From assembly GCA_943354605.1 (NCBI GenBank), contig CALRCK010000001.1:41868-84253 (forward strand): a stretch of DNA of 42,386 nt, given 5' to 3'. Under the pieces are notes generated by a model that worked only from the letters and a program-made list of their open reading frames with translations, was not told where the DNA came from and searched no databases. Source of the stretch: Candidatus Uhrbacteria bacterium (GTDB taxonomy: Bacteria; Patescibacteriota; Patescibacteriia; UBA9934). Positions 16,290 through 24,159 of this stretch are shown in pieces (within the stretch, counting starts at the first letter, position 1; every line of letters begins with the position of its first letter). Position numbers and translations under genes: made by a program.

Positions 16290-16367
16290 TTTGGGTGCGT
16301 GGTGAGCAAAGCTCGTGAGACGTACATCATAGTACGTTGAACGAGCTTGCGATGCCACAAGCCCAAA
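16290..16367. repeat. 78-bp imperfect inverted repeat in the rnpA-rpmH spacer
   Basis: TTTGGG/CCCAAA, GTGG/CCAC, AAGCTCGT/ACGAGCTT and ACGTAC/GTACGT nest around a short ATCATA loop. It has the layout of a palindromic intergenic element (REP/MITE type) or a structured RNA. Confidence 0.6.
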
Positions 16368-16394
16368 ATCGGCCAAAGAGCACAACACTATAAT

Positions 16395-16426
16395 AACAAA
16401 CATCGGTTTTTCAACCGATGTTTGTT
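16395..16426 (-). terminator. Terminator-like hairpin after rpmH
   Basis: AACAAACATCGGTT and AACCGATGTTTGTT form a perfect 14-bp stem with a 4-nt loop. Reading rpmH it is followed by ATTATAG, a weak T-run. It would reduce read-through into rnpA. Confidence 0.6.
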
Positions 16427-16428
16427 TC

Positions 16429-16581
16429 CTAACGGGGGCGTGCGGTGACGGTGAGACGCTTTCGGCCCTTAGCTCGGCGTCGTTTTAAAACGATCTTTCC
16501 GTCCTTGGACTTCATGCGCTTCCGAAATCCGTGCACTTTCGCGCGCTGCCGCTTTTTCGGCTGATACGTTCGCTTAGGCAT
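16429..16581 (-). CDS. rpmH: 50S ribosomal protein L34
   Basis: The 50-aa protein is very basic. It has the L34 start [20 protein letters not shown] and the KGRKRLTV ending. The start is ATG at 16581; the 143-aa track ORF is an extension past this. L34 is a late-assembling large-subunit protein, and rpmH next to dnaA is the classic bacterial origin landmark. Confidence 0.96.
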   Translation of the reverse strand: MPKRTYQPKKRQRAKVHGFRKRMKSKDGKIVLKRRRAKGRKRLTVTARPR

Positions 16582-16591
16582 AAGTGGCAAG

Positions 16592-16620
16592 ACTTTACGC
16601 CGGCAAGCATACCATGTCAA
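16592..16620 (-). promoter_or_regulatory. rpmH promoter
   Basis: On the minus strand TTGACA (16620-16615), a 17-bp spacer, TAAAGT (16597-16592). The ATG is 10 nt after the -10, so the leader would be only a few nucleotides. Confidence 0.7.
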
Positions 16621-16643
16621 CCAAAATCCGTGTGCGGACGACT

Positions 16644-16767
16644 CAACGGGTGGCGCCGAGGGAGGCCCCATGGGGAGCGCAACGAGCGCCGCAGCACGTG
16701 AGGATCGCGAAAAACCGGATGCGCGAGCTGAGCACCCCGATGGGGTCCTCGGCGACAGGACCCGTTG
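16644..16767. repeat. 124-bp GC-rich imperfect inverted repeat in the rpmH-dnaA gap
   Basis: CAACGGGT/ACCCGTTG, CGCCGAGG/CCTCGGCG and CCCCAT/ATGGGG stack as successive helices, then GGGG/CCCC, closing on a ~50-nt apical region. GGGTCCT/AGGACCC can also form an alternative hairpin. It could be a structured ncRNA or a palindromic element. I saw no SRP-RNA signature loop and no tmRNA or RNase P motifs. Confidence 0.55.
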
Positions 16768-16821
16768 TGACGTCATCCACACGGCGTCGCAAAATCTTTT
16801 TTTACGGATTTCCACGAAAAA

Positions 16822-16929
16822 TGTGCATAACATAGGCAGTTGTCCCCACTTTTTGCGCACTTATCCCCAAAGTCATCCACTTTTCGCAAAAACCTCGACC
16901 TTTCATAGCTGTGGATAATTGACTATGAT
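16822..16929 (+). promoter_or_regulatory. DnaA boxes and dnaA promoter
   Basis: DnaA-box matches: TGTGCATAA (16822-16830), TTATCCCCA (16861-16869), TCATCCACT (16873-16881) and the perfect TGTGGATAA (16910-16918). The last lies between TTTCAT (16901-16906) and TATGAT (16924-16929), a 17-bp-spaced promoter. A box inside the promoter suggests that DnaA represses its own gene. Confidence 0.7.
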
Positions 16930-16989
16930 GCCTCCGAAGTTCCTGCCCTCAATGAATCCCTAAGCCCATCATCGCCAGCCGCAATACCT

Positions 16990-18378
16990 ATGAACACACA
17001 CGAGCTTTGGGAGGCAGTTTTGGGAGAAATGGAGCTCAAGGTAAGCAAAGCTCACTTTACGACGTGGTTCCGCAAAACCTTTGTGAGCGATTACCACAAC
17101 GGGGAGGTCGTTATTGGCGTCCCAAACACCATCACGCAGCAGTGGATTAGTAAAAAACACCACCGCGACATCCTTGAGACCATCCAAGGCATCACCAATC
17201 AGGCGGTTCGTAGCCTCACATATCGCATCGCAACACGAACCGAGGCCCCGCAGCCGCTGATCCTCGAAGAAAAGAAGCCGGTCGCCCCAAAAGAAGGAGC
17301 CGAGGACTATGGATTCGTTGCAACAGGAAGCGCGGAGTCCGGCGGAACTGGTACCATCACCGTGAACCCGCAGTACACCTTCCAGACATTTGTCGTTGGG
17401 AAACAGAACGAGCTCGCCCACGCTGCGGCGCAGGCCGTCGCCGCGCAACCAGGAGGAGCCTACAACCCGCTTTTCATTTACGGTGGCGTCGGACTGGGCA
17501 AAACCCACCTGCTCCACGCTATCGCCAACGAAATGCGCCGACGAAACCCGAACGTCCGCATCCTCTACGTCACGTGCGAGCGATTTACGAACGATTTCAT
17601 TAACGCAATCCGCTCCGGTAAAGGAAAGGAATTTAAAGACCGCTACCGCAACGTCGATCTGCTCTTGATCGACGACATTCAATTCATCACTGGAAAGGAA
17701 GGAACGCAGGAAGAGTTTTTCCATACGTTTAACGCGCTTCATCAAGAACAGCGCCAAATTGTTATCTCGTCAGACCGCCCGCCAAAATCCATCACCAGTC
17801 TTGAAAAGCGCCTGCAGTCCCGCCTTGAATGGGGAATGCTTGTTGACGTTGGTATGCCAGATCTGGAAACCCGCATCGCAATTCTCCAGCGCAAGTGTAT
17901 AGAAAAGGCGTTCCCGCTCGATCGCGAAATCCTTCACTACGTTGCGAGCAATATTTATTCGAATATCCGTGAACTTGAAGGTGCACTAAATAAAATCATC
18001 GCCATCCACCAATTCCGTAACATTTCACCAACACTCGAAACGGTAAAGCCGATTATCGCGAGCTTTGAATCCGAAAACGTTCGAAAAACCGTTACTCCGC
18101 GCCAACTCATTCTCATCGTTTCCGAATACTTCGATATCACTGTTGAGGACATCCTAGGAAAGTCGCGCGAGAAAAAGCTCGCGTTCCCACGCCAAATCAT
18201 CATGTACCTTATGCGAGAGGAAATGAAAACGTCGTATCCAGCAATTGGCGACGAGCTTGGCGGGCGCGACCACACCACCGCGATGCACGCATATGGAAAA
18301 ATTTCAGACCTTATTAAAACCGACGAAAAGCTTCAAAAGGATCTCGAGCTCATCAAACAAAAGCTGTACGCGGGATAA
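16990..18378 (+). CDS. dnaA: Chromosomal replication initiator DnaA
   Basis: The 462-aa protein has domain I (residues ~1-80; ELWEAVLGEMELKVSKAHFTTWF), a short linker, and a AAA+ domain with Walker A GGVGLGKTH (~165-173) and Walker B LLLIDDIQF. A DNA-binding domain IV carries the signature GGRDHTTAMHAYGKI near the C-terminus. It binds DnaA boxes and opens the origin. The ATG at 16990 matches the family start and has no Shine-Dalgarno; the predicted leader is ~55 nt. Confidence 0.98.
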   Translation: MNTHELWEAVLGEMELKVSKAHFTTWFRKTFVSDYHNGEVVIGVPNTITQQWISKKHHRDILETIQGITNQAVRSLTYRIATRTEAPQPLILEEKKPVAPKEGAEDYGFVATGSAESGGTGTITVNPQYTFQTFVVGKQNELAHAAAQAVAAQPGGAYNPLFIYGGVGLGKTHLLHAIANEMRRRNPNVRILYVTCERFTNDFINAIRSGKGKEFKDRYRNVDLLLIDDIQFITGKEGTQEEFFHTFNALHQEQRQIVISSDRPPKSITSLEKRLQSRLEWGMLVDVGMPDLETRIAILQRKCIEKAFPLDREILHYVASNIYSNIRELEGALNKIIAIHQFRNISPTLETVKPIIASFESENVRKTVTPRQLILIVSEYFDITVEDILGKSREKKLAFPRQIIMYLMREEMKTSYPAIGDELGGRDHTTAMHAYGKISDLIKTDEKLQKDLELIKQKLYAG

Positions 18379-18666
18379 CGTGAGGATAAAAGGAGACATC
18401 CCTGTGAATTGTGGATGAACGGTGCAAAAGGCCGTGGACGAGTGGGTGGATTTCCTTGGGGAAACGGGTAGGATAACAAGGGGACAAAAATGCTGATCAG
18501 GTGGCCGCACAGAGTTATCTCCACACCCGTCACCGCCGTCTGCACGGATCGTCCACTGCAAGAAACAGGAAATCCTCACGCCCCCGTGGGCATACAACGG
18601 TTATCCACTTCATACACACCCCTTACTGTTACTACTGGTTCTTATAGAGATATTAATTTCCTGATT
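18379..18666. other. dnaA-dnaN spacer, candidate oriC
   Basis: This 288-bp spacer carries near-consensus DnaA boxes: TGTGGATGA (18410-18418), TTATCTCCACA with one extra base (18515-18525) and TTATCCACT (18601-18609). An AT-rich stretch follows (TTATAGAGATATTAATTT, ~18642-18659), which could serve as the unwinding element and the dnaN -10 region. Together with the boxes upstream of dnaA it may form a split origin. Confidence 0.55.
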
Positions 18667-19800
18667 GTGAAGCTCTCTTGCACGCGAGAAAATTTGTACC
18701 AAGGTCTGGCCATCACGAGCCATATCTCCGGAAAGAACACAAACCTTCCTATTCTGAACAACGTTTTGCTCCGCGCAGATGTTGGTGGTATTAAGCTGAC
18801 CGCAACAAACCTTGAACTCACCATTACCTGTACCATCCGTGGAAAGGTGGATCAACCGGGGGAGTATACGCTTCCATCGAAGCTTTTTGCGGATTACGTT
18901 GCGCTTCTTCCAAACGAGCGCGTTGATCTCGACCTTTTGGATCACGCAGTATCGATTGTGTGTGAGAAGACGAAGACGAAGATTAACGGAATTCCTGCAA
19001 ACGAATTCCCGTTAATTCCACCGGTCACCGGGGGTGTGCGTTTCGTTGTTCCAGTGGCCGCACTCGATGTAGCGCTCGGGCAAGTGCTGTTTGCGGTCGC
19101 AACAAACGAGGCGCGTCAGGCATTGACTGGTGTGTTTATGCACTTCGACGGACTCAATAAACAGCTCGTTCTTGCAGCGACGGATAGTTATCGACTCGGC
19201 GAAAAGACGATTGCGCTCGGTGAAGCAGCGGAAGGCGAGCGGAAGGCAATCGTGCCATCGCGAACGCTCGGCGAGCTTCGAAGAATTTTGAGCGTGCTTC
19301 GAGACAGTGTAGAGAACCCGGAAAACATCGATGTCGAGCTTACTGAGAGTCAGATCGTGTTTCGATACGGAACAGTCGAACTCTCATCGCGAACGGTGGA
19401 GGGTGTGTATCCAGACTACCGACAGATTATCCCTAAATCATCGACCACAGAAATCACCATCGATAAGGCGGCATTTTCTCAGGCCATTCGAAGAACGAGT
19501 TTGTTTTCAAAGGCAGGCTTGTTCGACGTTCGTCTCGAAACGAACCCGGCTGAAAAAACCGTTACGCTTTCTGCTGCAGATGTCGGCCGTGGAGAGAATA
19601 CGGTGACGGTTGAAGGCGAAATGACGGGAAATGCAAACTCAGCCGTGCTGAACTTCCGATACCTTTTGGATGGTGTGAACGCGATGACCTCGGAAAAGAT
19701 TGTCCTGAAGTTCATTGACGCCATGCAGCCTTGCGTCGTGACACCACACAATCTTCCGGACGAAAAGTATTTGTATATCGTGATGCCAATCAGGCAGTAG
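18667..19800 (+). CDS. dnaN: DNA polymerase III sliding clamp (beta subunit)
   Basis: This ring-forming clamp holds polymerase on DNA. The 377-aa length is normal, with three repeated clamp domains. The N-terminus KLSCTRENLYQGLAITSHIS with NLPILNNVLL is the family opening, and it ends LPDEKYLYIVMPIRQ, the clamp C-terminus. The start is GTG at 18667; the track start at 18490 would run through the DnaA-box region and lacks homology. Confidence 0.97.
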   Translation: MKLSCTRENLYQGLAITSHISGKNTNLPILNNVLLRADVGGIKLTATNLELTITCTIRGKVDQPGEYTLPSKLFADYVALLPNERVDLDLLDHAVSIVCEKTKTKINGIPANEFPLIPPVTGGVRFVVPVAALDVALGQVLFAVATNEARQALTGVFMHFDGLNKQLVLAATDSYRLGEKTIALGEAAEGERKAIVPSRTLGELRRILSVLRDSVENPENIDVELTESQIVFRYGTVELSSRTVEGVYPDYRQIIPKSSTTEITIDKAAFSQAIRRTSLFSKAGLFDVRLETNPAEKTVTLSAADVGRGENTVTVEGEMTGNANSAVLNFRYLLDGVNAMTSEKIVLKFIDAMQPCVVTPHNLPDEKYLYIVMPIRQ

Positions 19801-19823
19801 TCGCCAAAGAGTGTGGGGTTTCG

Positions 19824-19853
19824 TTGACGGGCCCGGAGAAATGCGGCTAAGAT
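19824..19853 (+). promoter_or_regulatory. Promoter of the gene at 19877
   Basis: TTGACG (19824-19829), an 18-bp spacer, TAAGAT (19848-19853). The leader is about 17 nt and holds GGAG (19867-19870), 6 nt before ATG: one of few Shine-Dalgarno starts in the window. Confidence 0.6.
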
Positions 19854-19876
19854 GAGCTGAATTCTTGGAGTCCTGG

Positions 19877-20350
19877 ATGCTGTATGCAATGGATTCTTCG
19901 CCCGTTCTTTTTCGTACACAGCCGTTCGGTGCTCGAGAGTCGGAGATTCTCGTGCACTGGGCGGAAATCGACGCCTTTTTGGAGGGCGTTGCCACGCAGA
20001 TCGACGCAATTCGCTGTTCTGGCGCCGATCCGCCTCTTTCCTTCGCGTGGATTCCTGCGGTTCGGATCGCTGAAATCATCGAGGAGTCCCTCGCGCCGAT
20101 TCCGGAGGCAGTGAATCGACGCGGGCTCTGGTTCCTCGTCATGGCGTATCTGGACGCACGGCAAGAGCCGCGTCGTTGGTACAGCCTGAGCGACGACGAG
20201 GTGTCGTGTCTGGCCTGGATGTTTCCAGAGGGGAACGGTGGAGATCGGAACGAAGACGATGCTCTCCGGCCGCGCGAGCTCGTCGCTCTGTACCTCTACG
20301 AACGTGCTGGGAGGGCACCGGACTGGTTTCAGCCTATGCCGGAGGCATGA
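19877..20350 (+). CDS. Unknown acidic protein
   Basis: The 157-aa acidic protein is of no family I recognise. It contains Trp-rich segments (RRGLWFLVMAYLDARQEPRRWYSL) and ends near DWFQPMPEA. It has no membrane segment or signal peptide. ATG 19877 was chosen because GGAG lies 6 nt upstream and a good promoter precedes it. The overlapping minus-strand ORF has Arg/Cys-rich, shadow-like composition. Its use of a Shine-Dalgarno unlike its neighbours hints at a different origin. Confidence 0.6.
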   Translation: MLYAMDSSPVLFRTQPFGARESEILVHWAEIDAFLEGVATQIDAIRCSGADPPLSFAWIPAVRIAEIIEESLAPIPEAVNRRGLWFLVMAYLDARQEPRRWYSLSDDEVSCLAWMFPEGNGGDRNEDDALRPRELVALYLYERAGRAPDWFQPMPEA

Positions 20351-20390
20351 CACGCGTGGCACACAATAGGGGTTGCACCCAACGAACACG

Positions 20391-20425
20391 ACGCCCGGCA
20401 GACTCGCGAGGAGTTTGCCGGGCGT
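20391..20425. terminator. Terminator-like hairpin between converging genes
   Basis: ACGCCCGGCA and TGCCGGGCGT make a perfect 10-bp stem enclosing ACTC-GCGA-GGAGT. There is no T-run on either side, so it may be a weak bidirectional terminator or a stabiliser. Confidence 0.45.
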
Positions 20426-20443
20426 TGAAATCTGCCTCCTTCC

Positions 20444-23368
20444 CTAGAGCGCTGGAGTGGTAACTGGCGCGGTAATGAGCACGCTATCGATCGGAGTTCC
20501 TGTGGTTGATGTGGGAGCAGTGACGGTAACAATTACCGGACTTGATTCAAGCGTTCCTCCGGTTGGGGTTGATGCTCGCGCGACAAGTTGATATCGCGCG
20601 TCGGCACCGATGTCCCAGGAAATGCTAGTGATTGATGACGGGCTCGACGCACTTCCAATCATCTTCGTTTCTCCGGTCCAAAGATTTTCCGCGGTTACTT
20701 CGAGATACGTGATTTCATTCACGTTCGGAATTTCAACGACGACGGTGTATGGGTTACCGGTGTTGTCGATGGTTTGATTCGAGAATGGATTCGTGATGTG
20801 GAACGTCGCGGCTTCTCCGCTAGATTCGTTGACGGATACTGTGACGCTGTCGCTCGCGCTGTTATCGACGTCATCGTAGAGCGCTGCGCCAAGGGTGTGG
20901 CTCCCGGTTGTGACCCAGCTCGGAAGAGTGAAGGTATCGCCGTTCATGTTGTGGCTGGTGTATACGAGTGCGCCGTCCACAGTGTATTCCACTCGTGAGA
21001 ATGCTCGATGGATAGAGGAGTTGAGCGTCGTCGTCACCGCTCGCCCAAAGATATCTCCGCTTTTTGGAGAGACAAACGACAGGCTTGGCTGGTTTTGTGG
21101 GATGTGGACATCGTCGGTCTCTGTCGGAACATCTTGGCACGCGGTGATCGTGGCTTCTCCAGGTTTCAGGTTGGCGTTGTGTTTGGTGATCCACGCTTGA
21201 ACCGCGTCTTCCCAGATTTGGTAGTACGGATCCACCGTGGGGTCTTCTGGTGCCGGTCCTCGAGGGTCGTCTTTATTCACGTACGTCAGAACATTGTGAT
21301 ATTCTCCGCACGTTTTTGTTTCTGTAAATCGGTCTGGTGTGAGTGCGGTTGCGAGTTTTCCGGTGCTCGTGTCGATGGTGTATGTCTGAACGGGAATATT
21401 CCCGTCGAGCATGTCTTTTCCGGTTGATGCGATGGTTGGGGTGGGGAAGGTCTCGATTGGTGTGCCGTCGAGCGCCTTCTGCATGAACTCTTTCCACATT
21501 GGTGCCGCAACAAAAACGGCTTCTGCGTTTTTATACATCTTTGTTCCATCGGTGTTTCCCACCCAAACGCCCGCAGCGAGTGAAGGGGTGTAGCCCATGG
21601 TCCACGCGTCGTTGAAGTCGCTCGTGGTTCCGGTTTTTGCAGCCACCGGACGGGCGCCAAGCTGTAGTGCGCTGTTCACGCCGAAAATATATGACCGCGC
21701 GTTGTTGTCTGAAAGCACGTTACTGACGGTATTGGCGATGTTTGCGTCAATGACTTGTGTTCCAACGTGATCTTCCGCCTTCCACTCCTCGAGGGTTGTG
21801 CCGGTGGAATCGGTGACCTTGAGGATTCCCGTTGTGGTTTGTTGAATTCCGCCGTTCGCGAACGTTCCATACGCTCGGAGGTGGTCGATCATAGTGACCT
21901 CTCCGCCACCAAGAACGAGGGAAAGTCCAAAGCGGGAGCGATCGTTGAGCGTGGTGTATCCCATGCGCTGCAAGAACGTCAGGGCGTTGTCCACGCCAAC
22001 GAGATACATGGCTTTGACGGCGGGAATGTTCAATGACCCCTGGAGTGCTTTGCGCATCGTGACATAGCCATGCTCGCCGTTGTCGTAGTTGTGTGGATCA
22101 TATGGGCCGGTTTCGGTTGGCATCACGGTATCCACGTCCCAGAGAATGGTGTTTGGCGTATAGCCCTTTTCCCACGATGCGGCGTAAATGAGCGGCTTCA
22201 TACTGCTTCCTGGCTGCAGCGGTCGTTGCGTGACGTTCACCTGGCCCTGGATGTCGTCATTGAAATAGTCTGCGCTCCCAACCATCGCGAGAACTTGTCC
22301 GGTTTTTGGATCAAGAGCAAGGAGGCCTGCGTTGTTGAACCCGTACGTTTCGCCCTTGGCGTCCACCGTTTCCTTTACTGCGGCTTCGGCGGCAACCTGT
22401 TTGTCGAAGTCGAGGGTGGTAATAACGTTCAGTCCGCCAGTTTCCACTTCGCGCTCTGTATAGCTTGCCTCGAGCTGGTCTTTGACCCAAAGCACAAAAT
22501 GCGGCGCAGTGATGTTGCCGAGTTTTGCAACGACGGGAGTGTCCTCCGCTTCCGCAGCAACAACTTGGTCGTGTGTGATGTATCCAAGCTCCTCCATGCC
22601 CTCAAGAATCCAATCGCGGCGTTCCCTGAGGCGGTCGGCGTCTTTGAGATATGTACTTGGTTGTTTGGGGAGCGCTGCAAGGGTTGCGGACTGTGCAAGA
22701 TCGAGATCCTTCACGTCTTTTCCAAAATACGCCTGACTCGCGGACTGCACGCCGTAATTTGCGCCGCCATATCCGATTTGATTGAGGTAAAGCCCGAGAA
22801 TTTCTTGCTTGGTAAATTTTTCCTCTACAGCGTACGACAGGAGGATCTCCTTTATTTTACGAATTGCTGTTTTATCAAGGGTTAAGATGACATTTCGTAC
22901 CATTTGTTGGGTGAGTGTTGATGCGCCTTGGGCCTTGCAACCGCACTTAATGTCCTCGTAAATAGAGCGGGCGATGCTGAGATAGTTAATTCCGTGATGA
23001 TTGTAGAATTGACGGTCTTCTGCGGTAATCGTCGCGTTAATGAGATCTTGAGGAATTTGTTCCACCGGAACAATGGTTCGTTTTTCGCTTTCGGCGATTT
23101 CGTAGAGGAGATGGGTGCCGGTGCGGTCGTAGATTTTCGTGGACTGCGCAACATCGCGGTTCAGGATGTCTTCTGGCGTTGGCAGCGTTTGTTTGATCCA
23201 AAGGTATCCAGCAAAAAGCACCAAGCCGCTCAAAAGAATGAGGGCGATTCCGCCGAGAACGAGATTTTTGAGGAGCGACCCTTTGGTGACGGCTTTCATC
23301 CGATGGAGAAGCGCGGCAACAAAGCGGTTCTTGTGAAGGTCGGCTCGGTACTTGCCGTATCGTTGCAT
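20444..23368 (-). CDS. Class A penicillin-binding protein
   Basis: This bifunctional peptidoglycan glycosyltransferase/transpeptidase has 974 aa. One membrane anchor (~31-57) is followed by a GT51 domain with catalytic Glu in ITAEDRQFYNHHG (~117) and STLTQQMVRN. The transpeptidase domain has SSMK (~388), SLN (~445) and KTGTT (~578). The C-terminal ~270 residues form Ig-like, Ser/Thr-rich extracellular modules (two repeats starting SPKSGDIFG and NPFSNQTID). I chose ATG 23368 because TTGCCC-N17-TATTAT overlaps the ATG at 23401; that upstream start would need a different promoter. It is divergent from a 3D-domain gene. Confidence 0.93.
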   Translation of the reverse strand: MQRYGKYRADLHKNRFVAALLHRMKAVTKGSLLKNLVLGGIALILLSGLVLFAGYLWIKQTLPTPEDILNRDVAQSTKIYDRTGTHLLYEIAESEKRTIVPVEQIPQDLINATITAEDRQFYNHHGINYLSIARSIYEDIKCGCKAQGASTLTQQMVRNVILTLDKTAIRKIKEILLSYAVEEKFTKQEILGLYLNQIGYGGANYGVQSASQAYFGKDVKDLDLAQSATLAALPKQPSTYLKDADRLRERRDWILEGMEELGYITHDQVVAAEAEDTPVVAKLGNITAPHFVLWVKDQLEASYTEREVETGGLNVITTLDFDKQVAAEAAVKETVDAKGETYGFNNAGLLALDPKTGQVLAMVGSADYFNDDIQGQVNVTQRPLQPGSSMKPLIYAASWEKGYTPNTILWDVDTVMPTETGPYDPHNYDNGEHGYVTMRKALQGSLNIPAVKAMYLVGVDNALTFLQRMGYTTLNDRSRFGLSLVLGGGEVTMIDHLRAYGTFANGGIQQTTTGILKVTDSTGTTLEEWKAEDHVGTQVIDANIANTVSNVLSDNNARSYIFGVNSALQLGARPVAAKTGTTSDFNDAWTMGYTPSLAAGVWVGNTDGTKMYKNAEAVFVAAPMWKEFMQKALDGTPIETFPTPTIASTGKDMLDGNIPVQTYTIDTSTGKLATALTPDRFTETKTCGEYHNVLTYVNKDDPRGPAPEDPTVDPYYQIWEDAVQAWITKHNANLKPGEATITACQDVPTETDDVHIPQNQPSLSFVSPKSGDIFGRAVTTTLNSSIHRAFSRVEYTVDGALVYTSHNMNGDTFTLPSWVTTGSHTLGAALYDDVDNSASDSVTVSVNESSGEAATFHITNPFSNQTIDNTGNPYTVVVEIPNVNEITYLEVTAENLWTGETKMIGSASSPSSITSISWDIGADARYQLVARASTPTGGTLESSPVIVTVTAPTSTTGTPIDSVLITAPVTTPAL

Positions 23369-23399
23369 AAAACGTTCGAAAAAATGGTGCGTTGGTTGC

Positions 23400-23428
23400 A
23401 TAATACGTTGCGCACAAAAAAAGGGCAA
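23400..23428 (-). promoter_or_regulatory. Promoter of the penicillin-binding protein
   Basis: On the minus strand TTGCCC (23428-23423), a 17-bp spacer, TATTAT (23405-23400). The transcript would begin near 23393, about 25 nt before ATG 23368. Confidence 0.65.
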
Positions 23429-23445
23429 AAAACATGGTGGACAAC

Positions 23446-23463
23446 TTGGCTAACCTTAGCCAA
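23446..23463. promoter_or_regulatory. Palindromic operator between cell-wall genes
   Basis: TTGGCTAA-CC-TTAGCCAA is a perfect palindrome. It sits 17 bp upstream of the -35 of both divergent promoters (PBP on the minus strand, 3D gene on the plus strand). TTAGCCAA recurs 16 bp upstream of the M23 -35 box (9213-9220). This placement suits an activator. Confidence 0.65.
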
Positions 23464-23480
23464 TAAATGGCAAAAAACCG

Positions 23481-23509
23481 TTGACAAAATGGTGTGGAAA
23501 TGCTATACT
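23481..23509 (+). promoter_or_regulatory. Strong promoter of the 3D-domain gene
   Basis: TTGACA (23481-23486), a 17-bp spacer, TATACT (23504-23509), with TGC as extended -10. Only 6 nt separate the -10 from ATG 23516, implying a leaderless mRNA. Confidence 0.85.
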
Positions 23510-23515
23510 CATGCC

Positions 23516-24070
23516 ATGAAAAATTCGGCGACAGTAGCCGATTTTTTATATCTTATGATCAATCGCCTCAAAACGATCCTCAAGCGTTCACCGGTAGAAG
23601 TTGCAACTCTTGCTGCTATGGTTCTTCTTGCCGGATACTTTGCCCTCCCCTCTGCGGCTCGTGCCACGGCAACCGCATTTTCGGTTGGTCGGGCAACGGA
23701 ACTTGAGGTTGCGGCCATGAAGAACGCGACCATGCCATTTGGTCAGCTTCCTGGCGCGGATCTTCGTGACCCGACATATACCATGCGGGTGACCGCAACG
23801 GCGTACAACAGCGATCCTGCACAAACCGACGACACGCCGTTTATTACGGCAAGCGGTACCCACGTCCGTCCTGGAGTTATTGCGGCGAACTTCTTGCCCA
23901 TGGGAACAATGGTCAAGATTCCTGAGTACTTCGGTGACCAGATCTTTACGGTGGAAGACCGTATGAATCCCCGGTACGACAAGCGCATCGACATCTGGAT
24001 GGAGGAGGGCCCCGGTGCTCGTCAGTTCGGCGTTCGCACCGTCGCAATTGAAGTCTATCGCGCGAAGTAA
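23516..24070 (+). CDS. Exported 3D-domain (Rpf/MltA-type) cell-wall protein
   Basis: The 184-aa protein has an N-terminal signal or anchor (residues ~25-50; SPVEVATLAAMVLLAGYFALPSAARA) and a C-terminal 3D domain: VTATAYNSDPAQTDDTPFITASG, PMGTMVKIPEYF, and FTVEDRMNPRYDKRIDIWM with the three Asp that name the fold. Such double-psi beta-barrel domains occur in resuscitation-promoting factors and lytic transglycosylases. ATG 23516 fits the promoter as a leaderless start; M14 (23555) is an alternative. It is divergent from the penicillin-binding protein. Confidence 0.88.
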   Translation: MKNSATVADFLYLMINRLKTILKRSPVEVATLAAMVLLAGYFALPSAARATATAFSVGRATELEVAAMKNATMPFGQLPGADLRDPTYTMRVTATAYNSDPAQTDDTPFITASGTHVRPGVIAANFLPMGTMVKIPEYFGDQIFTVEDRMNPRYDKRIDIWMEEGPGARQFGVRTVAIEVYRAK

Positions 24071-24078
24071 CAGCCAAA

Positions 24079-24119
24079 AGAAGGGGCTCTCGAGCAATCG
24101 GGAGCCCCTTCTTTTTTTC
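24079..24119 (+). terminator. Intrinsic terminator after the 3D gene
   Basis: AGAAGGGGCTC and GAGCCCCTTCT pair over 11 bp, followed by a T-run (TTTTTTT). Confidence 0.9.
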
Positions 24120-24122
24120 ACG

Positions 24123-24151
24123 TTGCCCAACGCGCCCGTTTCCCCTACACT
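24123..24151 (+). promoter_or_regulatory. Promoter of the lipoprotein gene
   Basis: TTGCCC (24123-24128), a 17-bp spacer, TACACT (24146-24151). ATG 24160 is 8 nt downstream, so the message is predicted leaderless or nearly so. Confidence 0.7.
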
Positions 24152-24159
24152 ACCCACAT

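Noticed and set aside
16644-16767. SRP RNA (4.5S) in the rpmH-dnaA gap
   Set aside because: Hairpin shape fits, but the conserved GGAA-type apical loop and asymmetric loop were not found on either strand.
16582-16860. Longer form of rpmH (143-aa ORF)
   Set aside because: L34 starts at [10 protein letters not shown]; the extension crosses the rpmH promoter and the inverted repeat.
19847-20389. Minus-strand 180-aa ORF opposite the 19877 gene
   Set aside because: Plus strand has a promoter, a Shine-Dalgarno and normal composition; minus ORF is Cys/Arg/Pro-rich.
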